This document shows, piece after piece, positions 49,637 through 61,162 of a stretch of DNA of 64,000 bases. Under the pieces are notes generated by a model. The model was not told where the DNA came from. It was given only the letters and a program-made list of their open reading frames with translations, and ran no database searches. Both the position numbers and the translations under genes were made by a program. Within the stretch, counting starts at the first letter, position 1, and each line of letters opens with the position of its first letter. The stretch is from Neelides folsomi. Its lineage: Eukaryota; Arthropoda; Collembola; Neelipleona; Neelidae. Where the stretch lies: contig JAQGBZ010000208.1 of assembly GCA_034687125.1 (NCBI GenBank), positions 46,999 through 110,998 of the forward strand, in the 5' to 3' direction.

Positions 49637-52600
49637 GTAAGTTTTATATATATTATGTATTAACGGATTATTTTTTCAATAAATATTCCTAACCGCACAA
49701 CCACTTGCATCAAATTTGGAATAAAGACATCATTCCTCGACTTACAAATATGTATGCAATAATACATTTACTTCTTAATTAATTTTCACACGAAACTAGA
49801 CATAATATCATAATAAGTTATAACATTTTAAATCAATAATATTATTAATTTGCTTTCATTTTTATAGCTAATTCTTTTAAAAAAATGAAAAATAAAACTA
49901 ACTGGATAATTGTCCAAATTCATGTTTATTTAAAATCTATTATAATACTAAACTTTAAATTAACTTAATATTACCAGTAGTCATTAGTAATACCCAGAGT
50001 AACATATTACCAGGATAGGAGCTTTACGATTAGAGTAGCAGCATGTACTCGAGTACGTACTCATGTACTATGTACTCATGTACTCAGTACATTGGGCATG
50101 GCTATGTACTCACTCAGTACATGAGTACATACCATATATGGACATACAAGAGTACATAGAAGAGTGCTAAATTTGAATTTATGTACTCTTAAGTACTCCT
50201 ATGTACTGGCATTACTTAGGTTGATTATTGCTATGTACTCATGTACTATGTACTCCTCAAACGGCATCTCTATTGATGATATATACTCACATTTGAAAAT
50301 TATTTAAATTTGTATTCGATATTTAAGTGTTCTTTAAATTTGGAAGTTATTGTTTTTAAATTTTGCTTTGCTTGTAAAAATGCAATCTATATTCATTTTG
50401 TGTATATTTATACAATACAGTATCATTGTCTGTATTCAAATCTATTTGTACAAGAGGGATGTTGAATGTTGATGAGAAACCAAAGCGGAAAGTTTTCTCA
50501 AAAATTAATTTGAATCAGAAGGAAAAAATCGTTAAAAGTGAATTTTATAGGAAAAAATAAATTATTTTAAAATCTGAGGAAAGATTAAATAATAAGAAAA
50601 TTTTAATATTATAAATAGTTTGTAACTTAAAAGTTTTACTTTAGTTTGTCAAAATGTTGTGTATGAGAAAACAGAATAATTGACAAAATATTAAAGATTC
50701 GTTTATTTTTGAAAAATATTAATAATGAATTTTAGAAAAACTAAATATTTTTCTTTATTCGAATTTGTATTGTCCATTTTAATAATTGAAAATGTAATTA
50801 CAGTTAAAAAAATATTTAATTTACATTGATTTAAAATAAATAAAAATTGTTATTTAATTATAGGTTAGATGCAATGTTTCTATTTACGTTAATTTTACAA
50901 TTACAACGGAAGATTTTGAAATCTTAGACAAAATTAAATATATGATTAAAGAAAAGGTTAAATTAGATTATAATAATATCTTTAGCAAAGATCCTTTAAT
51001 AATTTCTTTAAAAGTTCAAGATTTTCAATTTTCAAAAGAATTGATAAATAAAAACCTTGGAATTAATTCGACCGATCAATTTAATTCTGCCCCTCTTCAT
51101 TATGCTGCATTTTACGGTAACGAAGAAATTGTGAATTTAATATTAATACACAAGGGAGATGTAAATGCTAAGGATATTAATCAAGTCACACCATTACATT
51201 TGGCCGCAACTAACAAAAATACGAAAGTTGCAGAATTGCTTTTGAAAAAAAGTGCTAAAATTGATGCAAATGATAAATATTGTTTTACACCATTGAATTA
51301 TGCAATTACCAAGGGAAACTCCGAAATGGTTAAGTATTTAATAAGTCAGGATTCCAATGTGAATTTACAATCGAGCAATTACGGAACATATTTACACCAA
51401 GCGGTTGGATTTGGAAACCTTGAAATTATTCAAATTATAATACAAAATGTTGGTGACATCGATTTCATAAATTTAGAAGGACAAACGCCTTTGCATTTAT
51501 CAAGTGCAATTGACTTTGGACTATTCGAAGTTGCTGAATTATTAATAAAAAATGGAGCCAACGTCAACATGAAGGATTCAAAATTTTCAAGCCCTTTGCA
51601 TTACGCCTGTTTAAATGGTAATATAAGAATCGTTGATTTATTACTACAAAACGGTGCTAATGTTAACGAAATTAATCACATATATAACACCCCATTATCA
51701 ATTGCCTCCATTAATAGACATTATGAAATTGTTAAATTGCTTATTAATTACAAGGCTGATGTTAATGCTGTTGACTCCAATCTGGTATCACCATTAATGC
51801 ATGCCTCACACTTGGGCTATTTTGACACTGCAAAACTTTTGGTAAATAATAACGCCGAAGTGAATCTAAGAAATGTATGGCAATTACCAGCATTATATAA
51901 AGCAATTACAGCGGGCCACACGAAAATTGTAAAATTATTATTAGATAACGGGGCGTATGTTAATATTGGTGACAATCGAAGTTGGTATCCTTTGCATCAC
52001 GTAGTGGGTAATCTTTCTGTGGGAAATCGTATTCAAATTGTTAAATATTTAATTGAGAAAGGAGCAAATATAAATGTAATTAATCAATATCGCCGAACAC
52101 CTTTGCACATTGCAGCAAAAAATGGATTGGTTAAAGTTGGAAAACTCCTTATAAGAAACGATACAAAAATAAATGCCTTGGATGTAAATAAAGAAACGCC
52201 ACTACACTTAGCTGCACTTTATGGACATTATGATTTTATAAATTTACTCCTACAAAATAGTGCCGAAATCGATATTGTTAACACAAACCAATCGACTCCT
52301 TTACATTTGGCGGCATTCAATGAATCCATTCGACATCTTGAATGTGTCAAAGCTTTATTAAAATACAATGCAAGTATAAATGCATTGAATATTAATAAGC
52401 AATCACCATTGATCTTGCAATTGGTCCATGGTGGAATCGACACACCAAATGAATCTTTTGAAATATTAAAATTATTAATCTCACATGGAGCTGATGTTAA
52501 TTTACAAGATAATTCATATATATGGGGTTCGGTATCGGAACATTGATATTGTTCAATTCTTATTGAAAAATAAAGCAAAAATAAATGTTTACACAAAGGA

Positions 52601-55158
52601 AAAATTAACTCCTTTGCATTATGCAATATTTAAGGAAGATAGCCAAATGGCTAATTATTTGTTAGCAAATGGAGCCGAAGTAAATGCAAAAGATATCTTT
52701 GGTTCAATTCCGTTGCATATTGCTTTGGGCCTAGAAATGAATGAAATTGTAAAAAATTTATTGAATTATTCATCTGAAATCAATTTTAATGGACAATTTG
52801 GATGGACACCTTTGCACTTTGCGACAGCACAACAAAATATTGAAATTTTCAAAATTTTGATCACAAAAGGAGCGAATGTATATGCTCAAAATGATTTAGG
52901 AGAAACGTCACTCCATTTTGCATCTGTGAACGGAAATTTTGAAATAGCAAAAATATTGTTAGAAAAACATGCAAATGTTAATGCTTTTGATTTTAAAAAA
53001 CATCAAACTCCACTTCATTGTGCTTTAACGGTTTTTAGAAATAATTCATTAGAATTTTGTAAATTATTGTTAGAAAATGGAGCGAATGTTAAATCAGTTG
53101 ATATAAATCAAACTACACCGTTACATTTAGCTGCCAGTGGACCATTTTACGAGATCGTCAAAATGTTAATTAAAAATGGTGCATTAATTGATGCAGTTGA
53201 CATTAATCAAAAAACACCTTTGCATTTAGCTGCACAAAATGGGAATTTTAACATTGTTCAATTATTAATTAAAGAGGATGCGGATTTCGATATGGTTGAC
53301 TCAAATGGGAAAAATGCTTATGATTTAGCATTTTCGAATGGTCACATTAAAATTGGAAAATTTATTCTTGACATTAGGAGAAACTCTTTGGTTATTATTT
53401 CTTCAACTGCAGCTTCAATTGTATTTATATTTTTGATTTGCATTATAATTTTACTTGTTGTGAAATATAAAAGGAAGAAAACCGAATTGAATCGATTTTT
53501 AAATGAAGAAGAATTGCAAGCATTTAGAGAAGGGGAACACACATATGCAAATATATTTAGTGACAAAATTGTGAAATATAACAACTCTTATGAAATTTCG
53601 TTTAATCAAATTAAATTAGGTAATAATCGTATTATTTTTAATCTAATAAGTAATTTCTAACGATTAATGAAAAATTTTAATTTTGAAGGCACAAATGAGT
53701 TGGGAACTGGATGTTTTGGGCGTGTTATTGAAGGAGAAGTTTATATTGGACATGAACAAATTAAAGTTGCAATTAAAGTTGTTAAATCCGGAATTGAACT
53801 TGTTCACATAAAAACTTTATTGGATGAATTAAAAATAATGTCAACAATTGGAAAACATGAAAATATTGTTTCTCTTGAAGCTGCCTGTACAGAAAATATC
53901 CACAAAAGTGCGATTATAAACATATTTAATATTCTTACAATATCGATTTTTTAATAAAAAATTATAAATCATGATGAATTAAAATTAAATTAATTTAAGA
54001 TGAAGTGTTTGTCGCTGTTGAATTTTGCCAAAACGGAAGTTTGTTTGATTATTTTAAATCAATAAATGAAATGATTCAAATTGAAACTGATAAATTACAA
54101 TCGTAAATTGAAATATTTTAAATTTAATATTGCAATATACATATTTGATGTTAATGCTCTGTAAATGCTTAAATTACTTTAGTTTACTAAAATTGTGCTT
54201 TTTAAAATATGTATTTAGAAAGTTTATTGAATGGACTTACGGGATTGCAAATGGAATGAATTTTCTTGCGAAAAATAAAGTCAGTAGATATATAAATCCC
54301 TCATATTTTAATCAATTAGCATTAATAAAAAAAATTCATTATTTTTAGGTTATACATTGTGATTTGGCTTGCAGAAATGTTTTGTTAACTTTTTCATATA
54401 AAGTCAAAATTTGCGATTTTGGTCTATCAAGACAATTATTAAATGATTCAACATATTCTAAAAAATCTAAAGTAATTATTTGCTTTCTTTAAATAATAAA
54501 TATTTAAACTAATTTATAAATTGAGCTTTGTTAACTTTTCCCAAACTAACTTAAAGTGTTTACTACCATGGAAGTGGATGGCAATTGAATCTTTGGAATA
54601 TTTTACATTTTCTGAAAAATCTGATGTTTGGTCTTATGGAATCACATTATGGGAAATGTTCTCTTTTGGCAAATCTCCATATCCAGGAATAAATTGGACC
54701 ACTGCTTTTGTTGAAAGACTCAAATTAGGAATGAGAATGCATAAACCAGAAAATTCTCCCAACAACATGTATTAATATTAAATTGTTTCTAATTCATAAT
54801 TTAATACAAGATTCTTAGAAAATGATGGTAAAATTATTTGAATCAACCATATTACAATAACATATGTATTTAGTTACAACTTGATGTTAGATTGTTGGAA
54901 AGAAAATCGTCAAGAACGTCCAACATTTGAAGAAATTTTAGTTCGATTTGTAAATGAAAACGTATCTCTTCAAATTTCTCAAGTAAGTATATAACAACAT
55001 AACATTCTTATATCATAAGTATTTTAAGTATAAGTATATCAGTTTATCAGTACATAATGTAATAAGGCAACTTAGGTATATAACTAAAAATTAATAAACA
55101 AATTTTATTTAACCAATTTCCATAAATAATTGATTGAATTTAGGATATACTTGGATGA
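49592..55158 (+). CDS. Ankyrin-repeat transmembrane receptor tyrosine kinase
   Basis: Proposed exons: 49592-49636 (short hydrophobic leader), 50864-53619, 53689-53907, 54000-54102, 54219-54279, 54349-54471, 54557-54768, 54874-54982, 55144-55158. The large exon encodes about 22 ankyrin repeats (TPLHLAA..., LLL.NGA.VN), then a hydrophobic helix near 53385-53465 followed by KYKRKK, one TM segment. The kinase domain has glycine loop [13 protein letters not shown] lysine, DELKIM glutamate, HCDLACRN catalytic loop, DFG, and [20 protein letters not shown] with [14 protein letters not shown], closest in style to PDGFR/VEGFR-class tyrosine kinases. All kinase junctions keep phase. One frameshift occurs in the ankyrin part near 52510-52540, and there Ank spacing is several residues short. 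HRD is changed to HCD and APE to AIE. The leader exon is tentative. Confidence 0.8.
50030..50262. repeat. GTACTCATGTACT minisatellite-like array
   Basis: Irregular array of about a dozen TACTC/GAGTA and ATGTACT words, many forming GTAC-centred palindromes. It lies in the intron between the candidate leader exon and the ankyrin exon. Confidence 0.75.
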
Positions 55159-55711
55159 AATTGTCTTAAGAACTAACCATGTTGATTTTATTCATGGATA
55201 CGGAAATGAAATTTATTTTAAGAATTTAATTTACAATAGCATACTTAGTTTATATCACATCTTCTTAAAATTAATTATAATAATTAATATAATAATTTTA
55301 TTATTTAAGATTTTAACCAAATTTACAAAACATTTAATCATAATTTACTTTCATTGAATCTGCATACGTTTTGACTTAAAAATTTTATGTCATTCACTTT
55401 AGCTTAACAATTTTATTGCAATGACAATTCATTTTCAATAACAAGGTCTTTTGTGTTCCATTTCCAAATTTGATTTCTCTTGTTGTTATTCATTTATTCA
55501 TTGGGTCGTTTTTCTCAAATAAGTCAATTCTATGTTTAAAAATATTAAACCTAATGTGGAAATGGTCGAAGCTGATGCTGTACAAAGATAAAAATAAATC
55601 GAATAATGATCATATTTGTTTAATTTGTATTTGAATCATTAATAAATTATTTTGTCTCAAATCCGATTACTTCCAAATATCCTTGCTTTCCTTATTAACA
55701 ATTTTACTTGC

Positions 55712-57110
55712 AGGACCTTTTTGGAAAGCCGGAGAAAGTCCTTAAAGCGGTGCTCGCTGGTTCGAGCGCTTGTGGCGACGCTGAAGCGAGTTGGGGACGA
55801 CGGAATCCTCATGCACTCCTACGTTGTGAAGGAATTAAAAGACAAACTGCCTTCCGGAACACGGACATTGGCGGACTTTTCCCTTTGGCTGAGGAAGGAG
55901 GCAAGTGCGGTTAGCGACATGTTACTCATTGTTTCAGGATGGCCCGAACGGGAAAAGGAAAGTTCAGATAATCACTCTCGGAAGAAGATTTGGCGGATCC
56001 AAGGAAACCGAGGCTAAATCCTGCGACCACTGCCGCGATAAAGACCACTGCGATGGATTCCGAAAATTGGTCGTGTCGAATCGTTGGAAGCTGGTGAATG
56101 AGAAGCGGCTGTGCTCCAAGTGCCTGACCCACGGACACGACAGTCAGAGTTGTAAATTTGGCGGGAAATGCAGCAAGTGCCAAGTGCGGTCCCATCATTC
56201 GCTTCTCCACAATGAGCAGAAGAAAGCGGACTTTCCCCAGACGGTGGGTCATGCGAGGAAGAGCACGTTGGACGAGTCAAAGGATGTGCTCCTTCAGATT
56301 CTTCCTGTGAGGCTGAGGAATGGGAACATGATGTTGGACACTTTTGCTTTCCTCGACAATGGGTCCACTGTCACGTTGATAGAGTTCTCTGTGGTAAGGC
56401 GGCTGGAGCTCCATGGAACCAAAGACCAACTCTGCCTCGGAGGGGTCAATGGAATTCGGATTTCACAGCCGTCGGAGCGAATAGATCTTGAAATTGCAGG
56501 GCGGGACGGAAAATTCCATCGGATGCGCGAGGTGCGCAGTGTGGATAAGTTGGCCATTCCTTCCCAGACGGTGGGGAGGAAAACGTTGGCACGCTACCCG
56601 GAGCTCCTTGGACTTGAAATTGCTGAAATGGTGGATGCCCGGCCGACGGTCCTCATCGGGCAGGACCCGGCTGACTTGCTTCGTGTCAAGGGGAGCATCG
56701 GTGTGAGCTGTGCAGAAGGACTGGTTGCCTCAAACACGATGCTCGGCTGGACCCTCCATGGGAATTTGGCGTTAAAGAAGTCAAGGACAAGGACGGATTT
56801 CACTTTTTTTTATCTCCCGAATTTTGGACGTCAGGCCAGCAGCAAAAGATTAGTTTATGTGTGAGCATAAACGGGGCGGAGAGTGTAGTATCGTGTTTAA
56901 AGTGTAATGTATTGTCATAGGAATTAAGTAACGAGTTTTAGTTTAAAGTTAAAAACAATTTGTGATCATTCTGTCATTGTATTTTGTCCGAATCAGACCT
57001 CCATTTTTTCTCTCAATATAAACGTTCCTTTTCTCCGTTGTCCCCAGTTGACATCGCTGACCTTTTTATTTTCACTGTTCATTTTCGCATTTGGGAATTG
57101 GACTTTGAAG
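55712..57110 (+). mobile_element. Truncated BEL/Pao LTR retrotransposon
   Basis: GC-rich island in AT-rich DNA. Gag remnants appear in two frames (LFGKPEKVLKAVL near 55715; MHSYVVKELKDKLPSGTRTL from about 55810). The frame from about 55905 carries zinc-knuckle-like CDHCRDKDHCDGF, LCSKCLTHGHDSQSC and CSKCQVRSHH, followed by an aspartic protease with DNGSTVTLIE, the BEL/Pao gag-protease order. Reverse transcriptase, RNase H and integrase are absent. A purine-rich tract (ggggcggagag) ends at 56883 and is followed by TGTAGTATCG, a plausible start of a 3' LTR whose end I could not place. Frameshifts make it non-functional. Confidence 0.82.
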
Positions 57111-57479
57111 TAGGAAAAACCAGCCGAAACATTGCCGAAACATTGCCGAAACATTTGGGACAATATAAAATTTAGCATTTTTCACCTAAAAAAATCAATA
57201 AAATATGTTTATTCGTTTTGCGTATTATTTAATTATGATAGCGCTCACAATTAGAAACAAATTTTTAATAAATTTATTGTGATTGTCTAACATTAAGTTG
57301 TACCGCAATGGGCTGCAGAGGCAATTAAAATTTTATTAGTAAATTTATGAAATCGATGTCAACAAAATTTTGTATTATAATTTGAATGATTTCAAGGTTT
57401 CCAAATCCAACCGCTCGATGTAAATTTGTTCCTTAATTGCTCGATTGTAAATTCACATTGGAATATTGACTTATTAAAT

Positions 57480-57620
57480 ACTTAACCATTTTGGAGTTTC
57501 CCTCGACACACCAGACCCGACACCCGACAAGTCCAATTCCCAACCTATCTAACATACTCTACTCCAGATCCCGACATACCCCAGACCCGACACATGTCGA
57601 CCCTACATACACCAGTTACT
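57480..57620. repeat. Pyrimidine/purine-biased degenerate repeat
   Basis: CCAGACCCGACAC-like words recur three times with related CCCGACA words between. No coding content. A separate three-copy tandem of GCCGAAACATT lies just upstream at about 57120-57155. Confidence 0.5.
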
Positions 57621-58524
57621 TACTCCAATATGATAAAACATTTAAATAATTTAAATATGTCTAAAAAGAATAAAATAAATAACCATATAATAAGTATTAT
57701 AATAATAATAAGTATTTAAACTATATATATCATTTATGGATTTTCAATCATTTTGTATGGATTTATTTAGATGAAATAAATATAGCTGCCTCATAATTTT
57801 TAAATTTTCATAATTTTTATGAAATAATTTACTCTTACATGAAATTTTTCATCATACATTACCTAACCTAGCTTAACCAAACCTAACCTGACCTTACCTG
57901 TTTTAAATTAATTTGTGAAAAATTGACCAAATTGAGGAAACTTGAATTGTGGCATCTTGATGAAGTTCGTGAATTTCACATGAATGGAAATATAAACGGA
58001 ATTATTTATCCCGAAATTTTCATGAAGAATTTAAAACAATTGGGTTAATTGAATTTGATTTCTTGTTCCTGCGTCAACGATTATATTTGCGAAAATGGAA
58101 TCAAATTTGAGAATTTTGGATCTAGCGCCATGTTCGCCTAAAGACTGATAGAAATTTGGAGTGAAATTAACAAATGTGAGTTTTTAAACTTTAAATTATT
58201 TTAATTAATGCTTCCGATATTAATTTAGTTTTAATTAATTAATATATAATAATATTTAATCTCGATAATTTTATTCGGATAACAATTAAAGGTATAAATC
58301 ATTTGATTGCAAACAGTCCAAAGATCCGAAAAATATTTTTGCATGAAGATCCCAAAATTGTTTTAAACGAAAAAATGAGGAAAATTGTCATTTTCAAAAG
58401 GATTGAAAAGGTAAGAAAAATATATATTATTTTCCCATCTAATTAACACATTGTAATTATTAAATTGAAATTTTAAAATTTAATATTTTAATATTTTAAG
58501 TAAATTTTCCTTTAGGGATGTGGG

Positions 58525-60061
58525 AGTTGGGGTAAGGATATTTGGAACTAAAGTGGGTACATTGGTACACTGAACCTCAAATAGGGTACATTGAACCCTA
58601 AAAGAGGTACATTGGACCCTTAAACGGGCACATTTTAATGGGTACATGTGCCCTTGGACCCAAGGTGGGTAAATTGAACCCCCAAAGAGGTACATTGGAC
58701 CCTGTTTCTGTTAAAAAGGGTAAAAAGGGTACATGTAAAATTTTTTAATATTTTTTTGCATTATAAAATTTACATAATTATGAATATGCATAAAACGAAT
58801 TATTAAAATTTTAGTAACAGATACATACATATTATTTTTACAGGTTGTCAAATTTTGGGCTTCAAGGGTCATGGAAGACTCAATCATTCTATTAAATTTG
58901 TGGCGCGAATGCGTTTGATTGTTCCTGGATTGCATCACACGCTTTACAACATTGATCATCGAACCGGATTAGAATATGTAAAGATACATACAAATAATAT
59001 TGAAAGGATGTGGTTAGACTTAAAACAACATCTTAGAACTTCGAGGCAGCTGACAATGCTTAAAGGTTACATTGCATTATATTTGTATAAAAAGAACACT
59101 CTCGAATCTCTTCCATTTCACCATGGGCTTCGTTTTCAAAGATTATTAAATGATGTTCAAAGAGTTTTCCCAGGAATTAACACAATTGGCATAAGATCAA
59201 ATAATTGTAATTGCAATGAATGTGAAGAATAGATAAATTAATTTAAATTCTTAAACATATTGTTTAATAAGTTTAAATAGGGAATTAAGAGTTGTTATAA
59301 GAATGGCCATTTTTAACAAAACATTACTTTTTTTTTCAATACATATTCTTATTGAACTTTTTTTTTAAAAATATTTCCAAAAAAACTAAATCTCATTGCC
59401 TGTGAATTAAATTTTGTGAAATTATTTAGACAAAAGTTAATATAAATCACCATATATTTACATAGATACTAATTTTAAGGTTTATTATGTAAACATATTT
59501 AACAATGTATATAATTTTATTTTAACTGACAAGATTGATTAATTTGAATAGTTGTAACTTTTATAATACAAATTTAATTATTTATGATTTTTGGTTTTAT
59601 TTTATTATGAATTGTCATGAATTTTAATTACCTCAATATAAATTATTACTCTGATTTACAACTTACTTTACAAATTTAATTTATTAACTATGATTTGAGA
59701 CCGTATCATATGTATTTTACTGTATTTTAATTAACTTTATTATTCCTTTTTATTTAATTTACATTATTATTTATACAATATTAGATGACTTATATTACTT
59801 ATGAGATATTTTGTACAATTAAATTATATTTAATTTTGTAAATAAATAAATTAATTTTAAAAATGAACATTTATTTCTCATTGTTGAATACATAATAATA
59901 CATTATTTTAAACGTTACTCTGTTTCTACGGGTCCAAGGTTACATGAACCCTTTTTAACAGAATCAGGGTCCAATGTACCTCTTTGGGGGTTCAATTTAC
60001 CCTATTTAAGGTTCAGTGTACCCATGTACTCACTTTAGTTCCCAATATCCTTACCCCAACC
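58525..60061 (+). mobile_element. Merlin-like (ISXO2-type) DNA transposon, 1537 bp
   Basis: Long inverted repeats: left from 58525 (AGTTGGGGTAAGGATATTTG), right ending at 60061 (AATATCCTTACCCCAACC). Similarity extends well over 100 bp on each side through repeated GGGTACATTGGACCCT-like words. A direct 9-bp duplication GGATGTGGG flanks it (58516-58524 and 60062-60070). Merlin elements are known for 8-9-bp duplications. An internal open frame at 58855-59232 encodes KIHTNNIERMWLDLKQHLR, the ISXO2-like transposase signature (HTN.IE..W...K). The N-terminal catalytic part was not found, so the copy is probably truncated internally. Confidence 0.85.
58855..59232 (+). CDS. Merlin/ISXO2-like transposase, C-terminal part
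   Basis: 125 codons inside the inverted-repeat element. NHSIKFVARMRLIVPGLHHT leads into GLEYVKIHTNNIERMWLDLK, matching the last catalytic block of IS1595/Merlin transposases. A Cys-rich C-terminal NCNCNECEE follows. The frame is open upstream of the ATG as CQILGFKGHGRL and may start after an acag acceptor near 58844. Full-length relatives have about twice this length, and the first catalytic Asp blocks are missing. Confidence 0.65.
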   Translation: MGFKGHGRLNHSIKFVARMRLIVPGLHHTLYNIDHRTGLEYVKIHTNNIERMWLDLKQHLRTSRQLTMLKGYIALYLYKKNTLESLPFHHGLRFQRLLNDVQRVFPGINTIGIRSNNCNCNECEE

Positions 60062-60112
60062 GGATGTGGGTTGCTGGAATCTGATGAAGAGTCTAACATT
60101 GAGATGAGCTAA

Positions 60113-61162
60113 AGCGACTATAACAATGATGATAATTAGTAATTAGAAAGCAAAACCATTAAATCAAACATTTCTTAAACTAATTGTCAAAATCAAAATT
60201 GTTCAATATTATTATTATTTTTTATTTGAAACTTCTGAAATTAAACATCTAATAAAATATAACATTAAATATATTAAGTAACAATATTCTCAAATAATAT
60301 AATAGATTATAATGAAACTATAATAAAATATTTTTATTATTTTTTTATTTACAAAATATTCTTATGAGAATCAAATAATATAAATTTGTTAAATAAACGT
60401 GGTTTCACTTTTGATAAAAAAAGTTTGTGCTTTAGGATAAATAATTCCAAACATAGTTATTTAGTATAAGAATTGTTAAAATACTTAAATTTTTGTTTAC
60501 TCGACATTTATAACATTGTTAATATTTTATATAAAATGTAACATTACATTTTGATATGATATGATTTATTCATTAAATGTTAGGTTATTTATAATTTACA
60601 TTCTAATATCAGTGCTAAAATATGTCAATAAGTGAATTATAAAATAAAATTCATTAAAATTAATATTTTTACATCCTCGTAAAAATATGAAAATGTTGCA
60701 ATGTAATATTTGACAAATATTTTGCATTGAGGTTTGGAGAAAATAATTGGCTCATTCCAGTCTTGATTAGAATTTTCTTGTGAATTTTGATATTCAATTA
60801 TAGGTATAAGTGAGAATAAAATTTCTAATTAGTAATTTAAATACATGTAAATATGATTTTGAATTATAAAGTTAAATATTAAGTATTTTATATTGAATTT
60901 TAAGGTTTTTCACTATGAGTATTCCAGGAATTGTTTTTAAATTGTGTATTTATATCTAGTAGTTATAATTGTTGATTAAAAGATTTTAAGAGATTAAACG
61001 GAAATTTAAATGTTCACTAATCCGAAAAAAGGACAGAAAAATATTAAAATGGATTATAAGCCACCAATTAATCCTTTATAAGGATGGAAATATGGGAACA
61101 AAAAATATACGTGCTCTCACTTCAGAGACTGACTGTGAACGATTAGTATTGATATTTATATT
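60113..61162. other. AT-rich intergenic region
   Basis: No open frame, repeat end or RNA gene recognised. It lies between two genes pointing toward each other, so it should hold both 3' ends. Confidence 0.6.

Larger units (their letters stand above)
57914..60112 (+). pseudogene. F-box/LRR-like gene, decayed and split by a transposon
   Basis: 57914 onward reads CEKLTKLRKLELWHLDEVRE and IYPEIFMKNLKQLG, then a TAA. The same frame continues LNLISCSCVNDYICENGI, and after a shift another frame gives SNLRILDLAPCSPKD and a stop. These match the short L..L.L...C pattern of F-box leucine-rich-repeat proteins. A downstream exon (58292-58410) reads INHLIANSPKIRKIF with EKMRKIVIFKRIEK. The terminal exon begins at 58516 with GGATGTGGG, is broken there by a 1.5-kb element, and resumes at 60062 with CGLLESDEESNIEMS and TAA at 60110. 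Family assignment is tentative; decay is evident. Confidence 0.55.

Noticed and set aside
49592-55158. Interpretation as a cytoplasmic ankyrin protein and a separate kinase gene.
   Set aside because: The TM helix, juxtamembrane and kinase exons are continuous in phase with the last ankyrin repeats, so one gene is simpler. Transcripts must decide.
57860-57900. ACCTAACCT-type words resembling arthropod telomere repeats (TTAGG).
   Set aside because: Only a few imperfect units, and short AACCTAACC words occur at other places in the window. Not an array.
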